Assembly: GCF_000826545.1 (NCBI RefSeq)
Contig: NZ_CDME01000014.1
Coordinates: 644,336 to 708,335 of the forward strand
Length of the DNA stretch: 64,000 bases
Direction: 5' to 3'
From: Kibdelosporangium sp. MJ126-NF4
Lineage (GTDB): Bacteria; Actinomycetota; Actinomycetes; Mycobacteriales; Pseudonocardiaceae
Part shown: positions 24,310 to 34,327 of the stretch, piece by piece
Position numbering within the stretch: position 1 is the stretch's first letter
Layout of the letters: each line of letters opens with the position of its first letter
Translations under genes and position numbers: made by a program
Notes under the pieces: model-generated
Databases searched by the model: none
What the model saw: only the letters and a program-made list of their open reading frames with translations
What the model was told of the DNA's origin: nothing

Positions 24310-27129
24310 CTACCGCTCGGCCAGCGCGGCGGGCAGCGCGCGACGGCCGTCGATGCCCAGTTTCCGATACGTGGCAGTAAGGTGATGCTCCACCGTGCGC
24401 AGCGTGAGGAACAGCTCCTCGGCGACCTCGCGGTTGCTCGCGCCGTCGGCTACCCGTTCGGCGATCCTGCGCTCCTGCGCGGTCAACGCGTCCGTGCCGA
24501 ACCTCGGCGCGTTCGGCCGACGCCCGCCGATCCGCTCCAGCGCCGCGGCCGAGTATTCGGCCAGCCGGATCGACCCGTACTCATCGGCCAGCCGGTTCGC
24601 CTCGGCGAGCGCGGTCCGCGCGTCACCCCGTCGGCCGGCGCGGTGATGCGCGAGTCCCATGTGGAACAGCGAGTACGCGTGGATCAGCCGCATCGGCGTG
24701 TTCTCCAGTACCGCAACGGAATCGGCCAGCGCGTCGACGTCACGGGTGACCTGCCCCAGCACCCGCAGCGCCATGCCGATTGACCGAGGGGCGCCCCAGG
24801 CGCGCGCCGCGTCGAGCTCCTCGGCAGCCAGCCGCGTGGCTTCGTCGGTCCGGCCCAGTCGGTACGCCACCATCGCGGCCCGCGTCCGCCACGCGATCTC
24901 GGCCGGGTTCAGCACGTCGTGCTCGGCCAGCCGCCTGCCGCACTCCAGGAAGTCGGCCAGCGCGGCGTCGAGCTCGCCGCGCTCCGCCCGGACCAGACCG
25001 CGGCCGTACCACAGCCAGTTCGCGAAGTAGGTCGACTGCCACGTCTCCGGCGGCCCCGCCGAGGCCATCACCCGCTCTGCCGACTCGATATCGCCCCGCT
25101 CGATGTGGGCGCGGACCAGGTAGCCCTCCCACCCGGACGGCAGCGGCGAGCCGCCCAGCAGGCCGTCGCGGATGTCGACGGCCGCCTGCGCCTCGCCGAC
25201 GGCGTCAGCCAACCGGCCCGCGTGAAACGCGACCACACTGCGGAAGGCGTGCCCGACCTCGGCGAACAGCGGCTGGCCGAGCACCGGCGCGCCGGCCATC
25301 ATGACGTCGCAGAACTCGATGGCCGAGTCGAACTCGTCGGCCCGGTACAACGCGATCGCGCCGAACATGTGGGCCACCAGGCCGGGCACGGAATGCGCGG
25401 GCACCGCCTCGCGGGCCAGCAATGCCAACCGCACCGCCTCCTCGCGGGAGCGGCCGAGGCCGGACAGGTGGTGCGCGGTCAGCACCGCGGCCATCAGCGC
25501 GGAACCCGGGTAGGGCGCGGCGGTCTCCCGCAGCCGCGCCAGCCGGTCCGCCTGCGGAAAACCCGGAATGCCGACGCCTGCGGCGACCGCGAACGCCTGC
25601 AGCGCGGAGACCAGCTCCGGGGCCCCGGCGAGCGCGGCGCTGGCCCGGTCGAGCACGTCGCACGCCATCGTCCACGTTCCGTTGGTGGCACTGGCAATGG
25701 TGAGATCCGTGGCCATCCCCATCACGAACTCCGGGTCCGGCGCCAGCTCCGGGGGCAGGTCGTGGGCGCCGTCGAACGCCTCGCCCAGATGCTCGACCGA
25801 GGCGCGGACGTCGATGCCCAGCTCCGCGCGCCCCAACTCGGCGAGCACACCGAGTCGGACCCCCTCGCTGGGGCGCTCGGCCAGCGCGCGCTTCAGGTAC
25901 CGCACCGCCGACTCCGCGGCGCCGCGCCGCAGCGCGATCCGGGCCGCCGCGCGCAGCGAGTCGACTGCCCACGGCTCGCCGATCACGTCGCACACCAACA
26001 GATGCGCCGAGACCTGTTCAGCCAGCCCCTGTGTAGCCAATGTGCGGGCGGCCAGCGCGTGCGCGGCGCGACGCTGACTGGGTCCGATCTCGCTGTCCAC
26101 CGCGGCGCGCACGATGGAGTGCACGAACCGCAGCGGACTCCCGTGACGCAGCACTCCCAGTCGTGCCAACGTGTCCGCCGCGCGCACGATGGCGTCCGAC
26201 GCGAGCCCGGCGAGCGTGGCGACCAGCGGCACGTCCGCGCCGTCGTCCAGAATCGCCACCGCGCGCGCGACCGCCACGCAGTCCTTCGCACCGCCCGGTT
26301 CGGCGCGCCGCAACCGGGTGAGCACCCAGCTCGACACCCGCTGCGGGCTGAACTCGGTCAGCTCGGCGATCGCCTCGCGGGTCGGCCGCGTGCCGCGCTC
26401 GTCGAGGCTGGTCATCAGCTCGCGGAGGAGGAACGGGTTGCCGCCGGTCACCCGCTGGCAGGCGGCGACGAAGGCAGGCTCGGGTTCGACGGCGAAGACC
26501 GTGTGCGCGAACGCGGCGACGTCCGCGTCCGACAGACCGGAAATATCCACTGTGGACAGACGGCGGGCCAGCGCGCCGACCAGTCTCTCCTCGGTCCCGC
26601 GCATTCCCGTGGTGCGCGCGACCATCAGCGACACCGGCACGTCGTCTCCCGCGCCCGCCAGATAGACGAACCCGCGCAACGACGCCGCGTCCGCCCACTG
26701 CACATCGTCGACGACGAGCATCAGCGGCGCCTGCTCGGCCAGCCGCACCACCAGCCAGTACAGGCCGCGCAGCACCGCCAAGGGCGCGTCGGTCGGCGCG
26801 CCTGCCCCTGGCCACACCACGGCGGCAGCCGGGGCCACGACGCCGCCGAACAGCTCCGCCCGCGCCGGTTCGGACAACTCGGCGACCACCGGCTGGAGGA
26901 GCTGGCGCACCAGGCCGAAGGCGTAGTCCTGTTCGAGCGGGTGCGCCTGCGCCCGCAGCACCCGGTAACCCCGCCCGGCAGCCAGTTCCACGGCCCGCCC
27001 CAGCAACGCCGTCTTGCCGACGCCCGGGGAGCCCTCGAACATCAGGTACGCCGGGGTACTGGCGGACAGCGCCGTGTCGACGACCGCGAGCTGGTCGTCC
27101 CGGCCGAACAAGGCGTCGTCGTCGGTCAC
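24310..27129 (-). CDS. LuxR-family ATPase regulator (LAL type), downstream copy
   Basis: The protein has 939 residues. An AAA/NACHT-like N-terminal ATPase has Walker A FEGSPGVGKTALLG and Walker B LMLVVDDVQWAD. About 500 residues of TPR-like helices follow, and the C-terminal LuxR helix-turn-helix contains LTAQERRIAERVADGASNRE and VEHHLTATYRKLGIDG. LAL regulators use ATP and a ligand to switch multimeric DNA binding, often for antibiotic or carbohydrate clusters. GTG 27129 overlaps the stop of a closely similar gene by four bases; the open frame to 28089 is a shadow. The two copies look like an old tandem duplication. Confidence 0.9.
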   Translation of the reverse strand: MTDDDALFGRDDQLAVVDTALSASTPAYLMFEGSPGVGKTALLGRAVELAAGRGYRVLRAQAHPLEQDYAFGLVRQLLQPVVAELSEPARAELFGGVVAPAAAVVWPGAGAPTDAPLAVLRGLYWLVVRLAEQAPLMLVVDDVQWADAASLRGFVYLAGAGDDVPVSLMVARTTGMRGTEERLVGALARRLSTVDISGLSDADVAAFAHTVFAVEPEPAFVAACQRVTGGNPFLLRELMTSLDERGTRPTREAIAELTEFSPQRVSSWVLTRLRRAEPGGAKDCVAVARAVAILDDGADVPLVATLAGLASDAIVRAADTLARLGVLRHGSPLRFVHSIVRAAVDSEIGPSQRRAAHALAARTLATQGLAEQVSAHLLVCDVIGEPWAVDSLRAAARIALRRGAAESAVRYLKRALAERPSEGVRLGVLAELGRAELGIDVRASVEHLGEAFDGAHDLPPELAPDPEFVMGMATDLTIASATNGTWTMACDVLDRASAALAGAPELVSALQAFAVAAGVGIPGFPQADRLARLRETAAPYPGSALMAAVLTAHHLSGLGRSREEAVRLALLAREAVPAHSVPGLVAHMFGAIALYRADEFDSAIEFCDVMMAGAPVLGQPLFAEVGHAFRSVVAFHAGRLADAVGEAQAAVDIRDGLLGGSPLPSGWEGYLVRAHIERGDIESAERVMASAGPPETWQSTYFANWLWYGRGLVRAERGELDAALADFLECGRRLAEHDVLNPAEIAWRTRAAMVAYRLGRTDEATRLAAEELDAARAWGAPRSIGMALRVLGQVTRDVDALADSVAVLENTPMRLIHAYSLFHMGLAHHRAGRRGDARTALAEANRLADEYGSIRLAEYSAAALERIGGRRPNAPRFGTDALTAQERRIAERVADGASNREVAEELFLTLRTVEHHLTATYRKLGIDGRRALPAALAER

Positions 27130-29924
27130 GGGATCGTCCGCCGTGGGGTCGTCAGCAGCGCTGCGGCGAGCTGGTCCCGGCCGTCCACTCCGAGAGTCCG
27201 GTAGGCGCTGGTGAGATGATGTTCGACCGTGCGCAGGGTCAGGTAGAGGCGCTCGGCGATCTGCCGGTTGCTCGCGCCTTCCGCAGCCAGCCCGGCAATC
27301 TTGCGTTGCTGTGCGGTCAACGCGTCGACGCCCGTGCGCACCGCCCGGGGTCGCCGTCCGCCGGTGCGGGTGATGGCCGCACCGGCACTCTCGACCAACG
27401 CGTCGGCACCGCATTCCACGGCCAGCCGGTATGACTGGTGCAGCCGGGTTCTGGCTTCCTCCCGCCTGCCGCGCTCGTCCAGCGCGACGCCGAGCCGGAA
27501 CAAGGAGTAGGCATACGGCAGGCGGGCAGGCGCCTCGGCGAGCACCTCGACGGACTCCGTCAGCAGGTCGAGGTCGTCCCGGATGACACCCAACGCCCGC
27601 AACGCGATCCCGACCGGGCGGGGCGCACCCCAGTCGCGGGCCAGTGCCAGTTCCTCCTCGGCCAACCGGACCGCGTCCTCCTCCTGCCCCAGCGCGTGGT
27701 GGGCGAGCGCGGCCCGGGACCGCCACTGTGACGCGGCCGGATTGCGCACCCCGACCGCGGTGAGGACCTGGCCGTACTGGAGTTGGTCGGCGAGCGCGCC
27801 GGTGGCGTCCCCGTCCCGCAGCCGGAGCCGACCCCGGGTGCTGAGCATGGCGAACGCCTCCGGGGTCGTCGCGCCGTCCTCGGTCAGGCCGTGCTCGGCG
27901 AACAGCCGCAGTGCGGCCGCCGGCCTGCCCTGCTCCACAGAGGACTCGGCAAGCTGCATGTGGATGTCCGGATGGAGGTCCTCGCCGTTGATCGACTCCT
28001 GGATCTCGCGAGCCACCTGTAACTCCTCCAGCATGTCGGTCAGCCGACCGTCCTGGAAGGCGATCCGGGCCAGCACATAGTGCCCCCACTGCCCGGCGGC
28101 CGGGAGCCCGCTCGACCGGGTGAACTCGATCATCCGGTCCGCGGTGCGCCGGGCGTCGTCGAGCCGGTCGGCGAAGCAGAGGGCGCCCGCGACCATGCCG
28201 AGCGACGCCACGGAGAACAGGTCCTCCGGCGGACCGAGGTCGGCCGACTCGGTGGCCAACGCCACCGACTCGGCCCGGGATCCGCCGACCAGCGCGGCGT
28301 GCATGGCCAGCGTGCCCGCGGCCCGGCGCCGGACCTCCGGCGGCAGGCTCGCGTCGTACAGCCGCCGTGCCCGGCTGATGCGGTCCGCGGAGAACAGGCT
28401 GTGCCCGACCATCAGGCTGGTCCCCTCAAGCCGCGTCACCAGGTCGGCATGCGCGGGTCCCAGCCGCGCGATGCCGCGGTCCAGCACCTGCGCCGCGGTG
28501 GCGTGGTCGCCGCGCTGGGCGATGCCTGCCGCCAGCTTCGCGGCGATGTCGGTGGCCTGCTGTGGCTCCGGTGCCGCGTCGAACGCCTCGGTGAGGTGAT
28601 CGACGGCGGCGGGCAGGTCGACCGACAACTCGGCGTTGCCCAGTTCGGTGAGCACCGCCAACCGGCGAGCGTCGTCGAGCGGCGCGCGCATCGCCCTGCG
28701 CAGGTAGGTCACGGCCGCGTCGGGTGCGCCTCGGTGGGACGCCGTGCGCGCCGCGTCCAGCAGCACGTCGACTTCCCACGGCGCGTCGCTCGGGTCGGCG
28801 GCCAGCAGGTGCGCGGCGATCTGCTGGGTCGGCCGGTTCTGATCGTGCAGCAGGACGGCGGTCCGCCGGTGCGCGGCCTGGCGTTCGGCCGGGTCGAGCA
28901 CGAGGCCCACCGCGTTGCGCACGATGGAGTGCGCGAACCGCAGCGGATGCGCGCCGGTCAGCAGCCGCATCGCGATCAGCGCGTCGGCGGACTCGGCGGC
29001 CTGCTCGGGCGGCATGCCTGCCAGCGCGGCGGCGGTGGTCAGGTCGGTGCCGTCGCCGAGCACGGCCACCGCCTTGGCCAGTTCGACCGCGGCCGGTGAG
29101 CTGCGCCGCATCCGGGCGAGTACCCAGTCCGAGACGGTCCGCAGGCCGAGCCCGGGCAGTCGGGCGGCGGCGTCGTCGACGGGCGCCATGCCCTCGGCGG
29201 CCATCGTGGTGATCAGCTCACGCAGCAGGAACGGGTTGCCGTCGGTGGCCTGGTGCGCGGCGGCCACGAAGCCGGGCTCCGGCACGCGGCCGAACAGGTC
29301 CGCCGTCAGCTCGGCGACCTGGCCGAGGTCCAGTCCGGTGACCGGGACGTCGGTGATCGTGTCGGCCAGCTCGGCCAGCAGATCCGGGTCGGTGCCGGGT
29401 TCCGCGGTGTTCCGGCTGGCCGCGAGCACCACCGGGATCCCGTCGCAGCGCCGGGTCATGTACAGCAACCAGCGCAGGGACGCGGCGTCCGCCCACTGCA
29501 GGTCGTCCACAGCCAGCAGGAGCGGCCGCTGTTCGGCCAGTCGCGCGGTCAGCCAGTACAGGGCGTGCAGCACGGCGAACGTGTCGGCGTCGTCGCCTGC
29601 CTCCCGCCAGACCACCGTGGCCGCGGGCCCTGCCAGGTCGGCCAGTACGGCGGCGCGTTGTGTCCCGGGCATCGCGGTGAGTAGCGGCCGGAACAGCTGG
29701 CGGACTACGCCGAACGCGAAATCTCGCTCAAGCGGGTGTGCCTGGGCCCACACCGCCTGCGTACCAAAGCTCTCGGCCAGGGAGGCAGTGGCCCGCAGCA
29801 GCGCGGTCTTGCCGACTCCCGGCGGACCGCTGAAGCTCAGCTGCGCCGTGCCCGACGACACCAGCCCACGGGCTGTGGCCAGGTGTTTCTCGCGCCCGAC
29901 CAGGGCATGGATGTGGTCACGCAT
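27126..29924 (-). CDS. LuxR-family ATPase regulator (LAL type), upstream copy
   Basis: This 932-residue paralogue of the next gene has Walker A FSGPPGVGKTALLR, Walker B LLLAVDDLQWAD, a matching DGNPFLLRELITT sensor region, TPR-like helices, and a C-terminal LuxR domain (LTAQQRKIAGLAAEGASNRQ, VEHHLTSAYRTLGVDG). ATG 29924 is preceded by GGGGGGA at normal spacing. It is divergent from the NB-ARC/TPR regulator at 30126, with a 201-base shared promoter region. Three large NTPase regulators in a row are unusual. Confidence 0.9.
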   Translation of the reverse strand: MRDHIHALVGREKHLATARGLVSSGTAQLSFSGPPGVGKTALLRATASLAESFGTQAVWAQAHPLERDFAFGVVRQLFRPLLTAMPGTQRAAVLADLAGPAATVVWREAGDDADTFAVLHALYWLTARLAEQRPLLLAVDDLQWADAASLRWLLYMTRRCDGIPVVLAASRNTAEPGTDPDLLAELADTITDVPVTGLDLGQVAELTADLFGRVPEPGFVAAAHQATDGNPFLLRELITTMAAEGMAPVDDAAARLPGLGLRTVSDWVLARMRRSSPAAVELAKAVAVLGDGTDLTTAAALAGMPPEQAAESADALIAMRLLTGAHPLRFAHSIVRNAVGLVLDPAERQAAHRRTAVLLHDQNRPTQQIAAHLLAADPSDAPWEVDVLLDAARTASHRGAPDAAVTYLRRAMRAPLDDARRLAVLTELGNAELSVDLPAAVDHLTEAFDAAPEPQQATDIAAKLAAGIAQRGDHATAAQVLDRGIARLGPAHADLVTRLEGTSLMVGHSLFSADRISRARRLYDASLPPEVRRRAAGTLAMHAALVGGSRAESVALATESADLGPPEDLFSVASLGMVAGALCFADRLDDARRTADRMIEFTRSSGLPAAGQWGHYVLARIAFQDGRLTDMLEELQVAREIQESINGEDLHPDIHMQLAESSVEQGRPAAALRLFAEHGLTEDGATTPEAFAMLSTRGRLRLRDGDATGALADQLQYGQVLTAVGVRNPAASQWRSRAALAHHALGQEEDAVRLAEEELALARDWGAPRPVGIALRALGVIRDDLDLLTESVEVLAEAPARLPYAYSLFRLGVALDERGRREEARTRLHQSYRLAVECGADALVESAGAAITRTGGRRPRAVRTGVDALTAQQRKIAGLAAEGASNRQIAERLYLTLRTVEHHLTSAYRTLGVDGRDQLAAALLTTPRRTIP

Positions 29925-30068
29925 GACTGTGGCTCCCCCCGACGTCTGAATTCGTACGCCCGTCGTCCAGTCCATTGTGCTCGTTACGGTGGGTGGGCCA
30001 TCCGCTGCTCCGACTAAGTATTGCGGTCCCTCCCGCGACGCAACGACGAGGACAGATCGTGACGCTAT

Positions 30069-30105
30069 GTGTCCGACGCCCCTGGGGGTAGGAGGCGTCG
30101 GACAC
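30069..30105. promoter_or_regulatory. 12-bp inverted repeat before the NB-ARC regulator
   Basis: GTGTCCGACGCC and GGCGTCGGACAC flank a 13-base loop that ends 20 bases before ATG 30126. It could be an operator for the divergent regulators or a leader hairpin near the ribosome site (AAAAGGGGA). Confidence 0.5.
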
Positions 30106-30125
30106 GACAGCCAAAAGGGGACACG

Positions 30126-32501
30126 ATGTTCGGGGGGCCGGATGATGCGGACGCCAGTGGCGCGTTCGGGGCACTGGTGCTGCGCCACAGGCAAACCGCG
30201 GCGCTCACCCAGGAGGAACTCGCCGCCGCGGCTCAGCTGAGCGTGCGGGCGATCAGCGACATCGAGCGCGGGCGGGCCCGGGGGCCCCAGCAGCGCTCGG
30301 TCGACGCGCTGGCGGACGCCCTCCGGCTGGCGGGCCGGGACCGCGAGGGGTTCGTGGACACCGCACGGCGGGGCCGTCGGCGCAGCCCGCTGAGGCCCGA
30401 ACCGTGGTCCCCACCGCCGGTCGACGTGTGCGACCTGATCGGCCGGGACACCGAACTGGCGTGCCTGCGCCGACTCGCCGAACAGGCGGCCGGCGCCGAG
30501 CTCCCGGCAGGCGCGATGGCGGCCATCTCCGGGCTGCCAGGGGTCGGCAAGAGCAGTTTGGCCAGCGTGGCGGCCAGCCGGCTCAGCGCGCTGTTCCCGG
30601 ATGGCGTGCTGCACCTGGACCTGCGCGGGTTCGGCGAGCCGTTGAACTCCGAGGACGGCCTTGGCCGCCTGCTGCGGCTGCTCGGGGTGTCCGACGGTGA
30701 CCTGCCGACCAATTACGACGAGCGCGTCGCACGGTACCGGTCGCTGGTGCAGCACCGGCGCGTGCTGGTCGTGCTCGACGACGCCTCCAGCGAGGCACAG
30801 GTGCGCCCGCTGCTGCCGGGCGCGCCCGGCAGCCTGACCCTGGTCACCAGCCGCCATGCGCTGGCCGGGCTGGACGCCGCGCACCGGATCGTGCTCGACG
30901 TGCTCAAGCCGGACGACGCGGTCGCCCTGCTGACCCGCATCGTCGGTGCGCCGCGAGTGGCCGGTGAGCAGCACGCGGCCGGGGAGATCGCCGCGCTGTG
31001 CGGATACCTGCCGCTGGCCTTGCGGGTCGCCAGCAACCGGCTGGCCAGCCGACCGGAGTGGACCGTGCAGCACCTGGCCGGACGGCTCAGCGACCAGCAG
31101 CGCCGGTTGAACACGCTGACCGCGGGCGACGTACAGGTGCGCGCCGCGTTCGAGCTGTCGTACCGCCAGCTCGACCAGCCCGCCCGCGAGGCGTTCCGCC
31201 GACTGGCGCTGGTCCCGGGGCCGGACTTCACCGTGCCGACGGCCGCGGTGCTCGGCGAGGTGGGCGAGTCCCACGCCGAGCAGACCGTTGAGCGGCTTGT
31301 CGACGCCAGCCTGCTGCACACCGCGGCGGGCGGCGGGCGGTACCGGTTCCACGCGCTGACCCGCGCGTTCGCCGGGGAGCGGCTGGCCGAGGAGGAGCCC
31401 GCGGCCGAGCGGGCGGCGGCCACCGCCCGGCTCAACGGCTGGATGTTGCGCACCGCGGGCCGGGCCGGGCAGCTGCTCGACGCCCGCAGGCCCGCCGCCA
31501 CGGTCGACCACGAGCCGGTTCCGTTCCGGACCGCCGCGGAGGCCGAGGCGTGGCTCGACGCGGAGCTGGGCAGCTGGATCCCGGCCATCCGGGACCTGGC
31601 CATCCTGCGCAGGCCCGAGGACATCACCGCGATCGCCCGCGCGCTGTGCTGGTACGCCAACAACGCCTGGATCCGGCCTTTGCCGTGGCACGAGAGCTTC
31701 GAGTACGCGATGATCACCTGCGGGACCATCGCGCGCGGGCACGACGACGCGGTGATGCTGACCTTCCTCGGCTGGGCGCTCTACTACCGGCTGGGGCGGC
31801 CGTGGCTGCGCGCGAGCGCGCCGGAAGTCGGGCGGCGGCGCGGCTGGGACGAGGCGTGGGTGGACTTCCACGCCTCCGGACTCATGCTCAACCTGGGCGA
31901 CCTGGACGGCGCCGTCGAGCACAGCCACCGGGCGATCGCCGGTTTCCAGGAGGCGGACAGCGAGCTCGGCACGGCCGTCGCCCGCGGCAACCTGGCCGCC
32001 GCGCTGGCCGCTCAGGGCAGGACCGAGCAGGCCCTCGACGTGCAGCGAGCCAACCTGGAGTACTACCTCGGGGCTGGGGCGGGGCCGGACGCCGTGCTCG
32101 GCGCCACCGGCCGCGCGTTCACGCTGATGTGTATGGGCCAGCTACAGGCCGAGCTGGGCCTGTGGCCCGCGGCACTGAACGCCTACCGGGACGCGGCCGA
32201 CCTGCTGGACGGCGTCGGCAACGGCTGGGCGCAGGGGCGCGCCCTGCTCGGGCAGGGCCTGGCGCACCGGCAGCTGGGCCAGCCGGAGGCGGCCCGCGAC
32301 TGCCTGCGGCGCGCCCACGCCCTGCTGGTCGCGGCCAACGACCGGTACTCGCAGGCGCGGGTGCTCAACGAGCTGGCGATGGCCTGCGACGAGCTGCGCG
32401 ACCCGGCCGCCGCCGAGCACCGGCTGCGCGCGTCGTGGCTGGGCAACCAACTCGACCCGCCCAGCGCCGCTCACCTGCACGGCATGACCCCGGCTCTGTA
32501 A
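30126..32501 (+). CDS. XRE-NB-ARC-TPR transcriptional regulator
   Basis: A 791-residue protein. It has an N-terminal XRE helix-turn-helix (LRHRQTAALTQEELAAAAQL, AISDIERGRARGPQ). An NB-ARC NTPase follows, with P-loop ISGLPGVGKSSLA, kinase-2 VLVVLDDAS, and GLPL-like CGYLPLALRVAS. TPR repeats form the C-terminus. This is the SARP-like apoptotic-ATPase regulator layout common in Streptomyces-type genomes. ATG 30126 has AAAGGGGA upstream. The gene ends only seven bases from the end of the convergent acyltransferase gene. It may sense a ligand through the TPRs and control either the LuxR pair or the acyltransferase operon. Confidence 0.88.
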   Translation: MFGGPDDADASGAFGALVLRHRQTAALTQEELAAAAQLSVRAISDIERGRARGPQQRSVDALADALRLAGRDREGFVDTARRGRRRSPLRPEPWSPPPVDVCDLIGRDTELACLRRLAEQAAGAELPAGAMAAISGLPGVGKSSLASVAASRLSALFPDGVLHLDLRGFGEPLNSEDGLGRLLRLLGVSDGDLPTNYDERVARYRSLVQHRRVLVVLDDASSEAQVRPLLPGAPGSLTLVTSRHALAGLDAAHRIVLDVLKPDDAVALLTRIVGAPRVAGEQHAAGEIAALCGYLPLALRVASNRLASRPEWTVQHLAGRLSDQQRRLNTLTAGDVQVRAAFELSYRQLDQPAREAFRRLALVPGPDFTVPTAAVLGEVGESHAEQTVERLVDASLLHTAAGGGRYRFHALTRAFAGERLAEEEPAAERAAATARLNGWMLRTAGRAGQLLDARRPAATVDHEPVPFRTAAEAEAWLDAELGSWIPAIRDLAILRRPEDITAIARALCWYANNAWIRPLPWHESFEYAMITCGTIARGHDDAVMLTFLGWALYYRLGRPWLRASAPEVGRRRGWDEAWVDFHASGLMLNLGDLDGAVEHSHRAIAGFQEADSELGTAVARGNLAAALAAQGRTEQALDVQRANLEYYLGAGAGPDAVLGATGRAFTLMCMGQLQAELGLWPAALNAYRDAADLLDGVGNGWAQGRALLGQGLAHRQLGQPEAARDCLRRAHALLVAANDRYSQARVLNELAMACDELRDPAAAEHRLRASWLGNQLDPPSAAHLHGMTPAL

Positions 32502-32508
32502 CCACCAT

Positions 32509-34302
32509 TTATGTACTCTGTGCCGCTGACACCTCGGTGGCCAACAGGTCGGTCAACTCCTGAAGCGAGCCACGCAGGGCGTCGGCGAACGCGTACATCT
32601 GATCGGCCACTGGCTGTGGCGTGCTCAGGTAGATGTTCAGCCGGTCGGGCAGCAACACGTAGGCGACGCCGATGCAGCGGCTGCTGGTCGACCCGAAACC
32701 GAAGTACTGGATGTTGCTCGACGGGGCCGAGCTCGTGCTCAGGTAGTCGTCACGCATGACCACCCAGCCCGGGGACTCGTAGAGCCTGAGTGGCGCCGTC
32801 GCACCCAGTTCGGCTCCACGCCGCCGTTGGATCATCTGCAGCTCCCACAGATGCTGCTCCGGCGCCTGCCCGGCTTGGCACTGCTTGGCGCGGGCCACGT
32901 GCTTGGCGCCCGCCTCACGCAGCGCCGCCCGGCGAGTGGCCGTGTCCGTGTCGGGATCGCGCATGGCCGTCACGAACCGCACCATCTCCGGCGTCACGAC
33001 GCGCATCGCCTCTGTGCGGCCGTTCTGGTACTGCCGCGTGGCGATCGACTCGTACGTGGCCCCGGTCAGGCCCTTGCTTCGCAGATGTGCCAGCTGGTAG
33101 GCGGCTTGGACGAAACTGTCCGGCGACATGCCCAGTTGCTTGATCCTGCTGGTACCCATGTCCTCAAAGGACAGATCGGTGGTCGCGTTGGCGGCCGCGT
33201 AGTCGGCGAAAGCCTTGCCCGCGGCCGTCACGTCGGCGTGCAGCGCGTCATCCAGGACGAACCGGATCGACTCGACCTTCGGAGTTCCTTTGCCTGGCTC
33301 GCTGGACGTGCCCTGTGTGGTGAGCACCGCGTCGACGAAGGCGAGAATGGTTGTGCCGTCGAGCAAACAGTGCTCCACGTTGATACCCGCCCGTCCGTCG
33401 GCGAACACGACGAACGACACCGCCTTGTCGAACCACCGGTTGGCGCTGTCGCCGTGCAGCAGGGCATCGCACGCGGACAGCTTGTCAGCAGGCGCGAAAT
33501 CCTCAAGGGACACACAGAACAGCGCTGTCTCCACCACGTCCAGCGCTTCGGAGTTGGCCGGGTCCAGTGCGATCAGAGCCTGCCTGCTGGCCGCCCATTC
33601 CGCCCTGGCCTTGGTGGTGAGGTGGCCGACCGATGTGGACTGGGACTCCTCGCTGGCCAGCACCGCGCCGAGGCCGTCGGCGAGTTCGCTGATCGCGTAC
33701 GGCAGGCCCTGCTCGTCGAGCACGTCCATCCGGAACATTCGCCCGCGATGGAAGACCACGATGTGCCGGGCAGGCGACGGACCTGGCCATTCGTCCCCGT
33801 ACGGGGCGCGAGCCGTGTCCTGTTCCGCACCGGGGACCCGGGTGCAGGAGAACAGGTACTTGTGCTGCTCCATCGACTGGGCCTGGCCGCGCAGCACCAC
33901 CGGCGGCAGTTGCTCGGAGTCCACCATGGCCTTGTAGGCCACTGCCGAAGCGATCAGACCGGCCGCTCGGTCGGCCTGACCGCTTCCCACGGAATCCTTG
34001 AACAGGAAGAAGAAGTTGGCATTGAGCGCGATCCGGTCCCGTCGGCCCAGGTATCGCGTTCGCCAGAAGTCGTCCAGCCAGCTGCGGACGCCAGGGCTCG
34101 CGTCGTAACGCGCCAGGTCGTCGTGCAGGATGTGCGCCGGGCTGTCCGGCGCCAGGAACTCGGCCACCGCGGCCTCGGTCTCGGCCAGTTCCGCTGCGGT
34201 CAGCAGAGGCGCACACCATTCGAGGAACAACGCACAGCTGTCACGGAGCGTGGGCAGCGGCACGCGTGGCAACTGGTCCTCGTTGCTGAATGTGTCGTTC
34301 AC
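32509..34302 (-). CDS. Choline/carnitine O-acyltransferase family protein
   Basis: The protein has 597 residues, the full family length. The catalytic His311 lies in INVEHCLLDG, as in carnitine and choline acyltransferases. The CoA/substrate motif STSS (522-525, STSQ-like) follows, then FGFGSTSSRCIGVAY. TYESIATRQYQNGRTEAMR (416-434) matches the family's TYE...GRTE region. The retained Thr there is compatible with carnitine-type rather than choline-type substrates, but I cannot confirm specificity. These enzymes move acyl groups between CoA and the hydroxyl of a small zwitterion. They are uncommon in bacteria. The partners upstream in the operon are a SAM methyltransferase and a Fe/2OG hydroxylase. 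Confidence 0.87.
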   Translation of the reverse strand: MNDTFSNEDQLPRVPLPTLRDSCALFLEWCAPLLTAAELAETEAAVAEFLAPDSPAHILHDDLARYDASPGVRSWLDDFWRTRYLGRRDRIALNANFFFLFKDSVGSGQADRAAGLIASAVAYKAMVDSEQLPPVVLRGQAQSMEQHKYLFSCTRVPGAEQDTARAPYGDEWPGPSPARHIVVFHRGRMFRMDVLDEQGLPYAISELADGLGAVLASEESQSTSVGHLTTKARAEWAASRQALIALDPANSEALDVVETALFCVSLEDFAPADKLSACDALLHGDSANRWFDKAVSFVVFADGRAGINVEHCLLDGTTILAFVDAVLTTQGTSSEPGKGTPKVESIRFVLDDALHADVTAAGKAFADYAAANATTDLSFEDMGTSRIKQLGMSPDSFVQAAYQLAHLRSKGLTGATYESIATRQYQNGRTEAMRVVTPEMVRFVTAMRDPDTDTATRRAALREAGAKHVARAKQCQAGQAPEQHLWELQMIQRRRGAELGATAPLRLYESPGWVVMRDDYLSTSSAPSSNIQYFGFGSTSSRCIGVAYVLLPDRLNIYLSTPQPVADQMYAFADALRGSLQELTDLLATEVSAAQST

Positions 34303-34327
34303 TTCTCTTCCTTGCTCTTAGTGCTCT

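Noticed and set aside
24919..27204. 761-residue plus-strand open frame
   Set aside because: It is the antisense shadow of the LuxR-ATPase gene, without any family motif.
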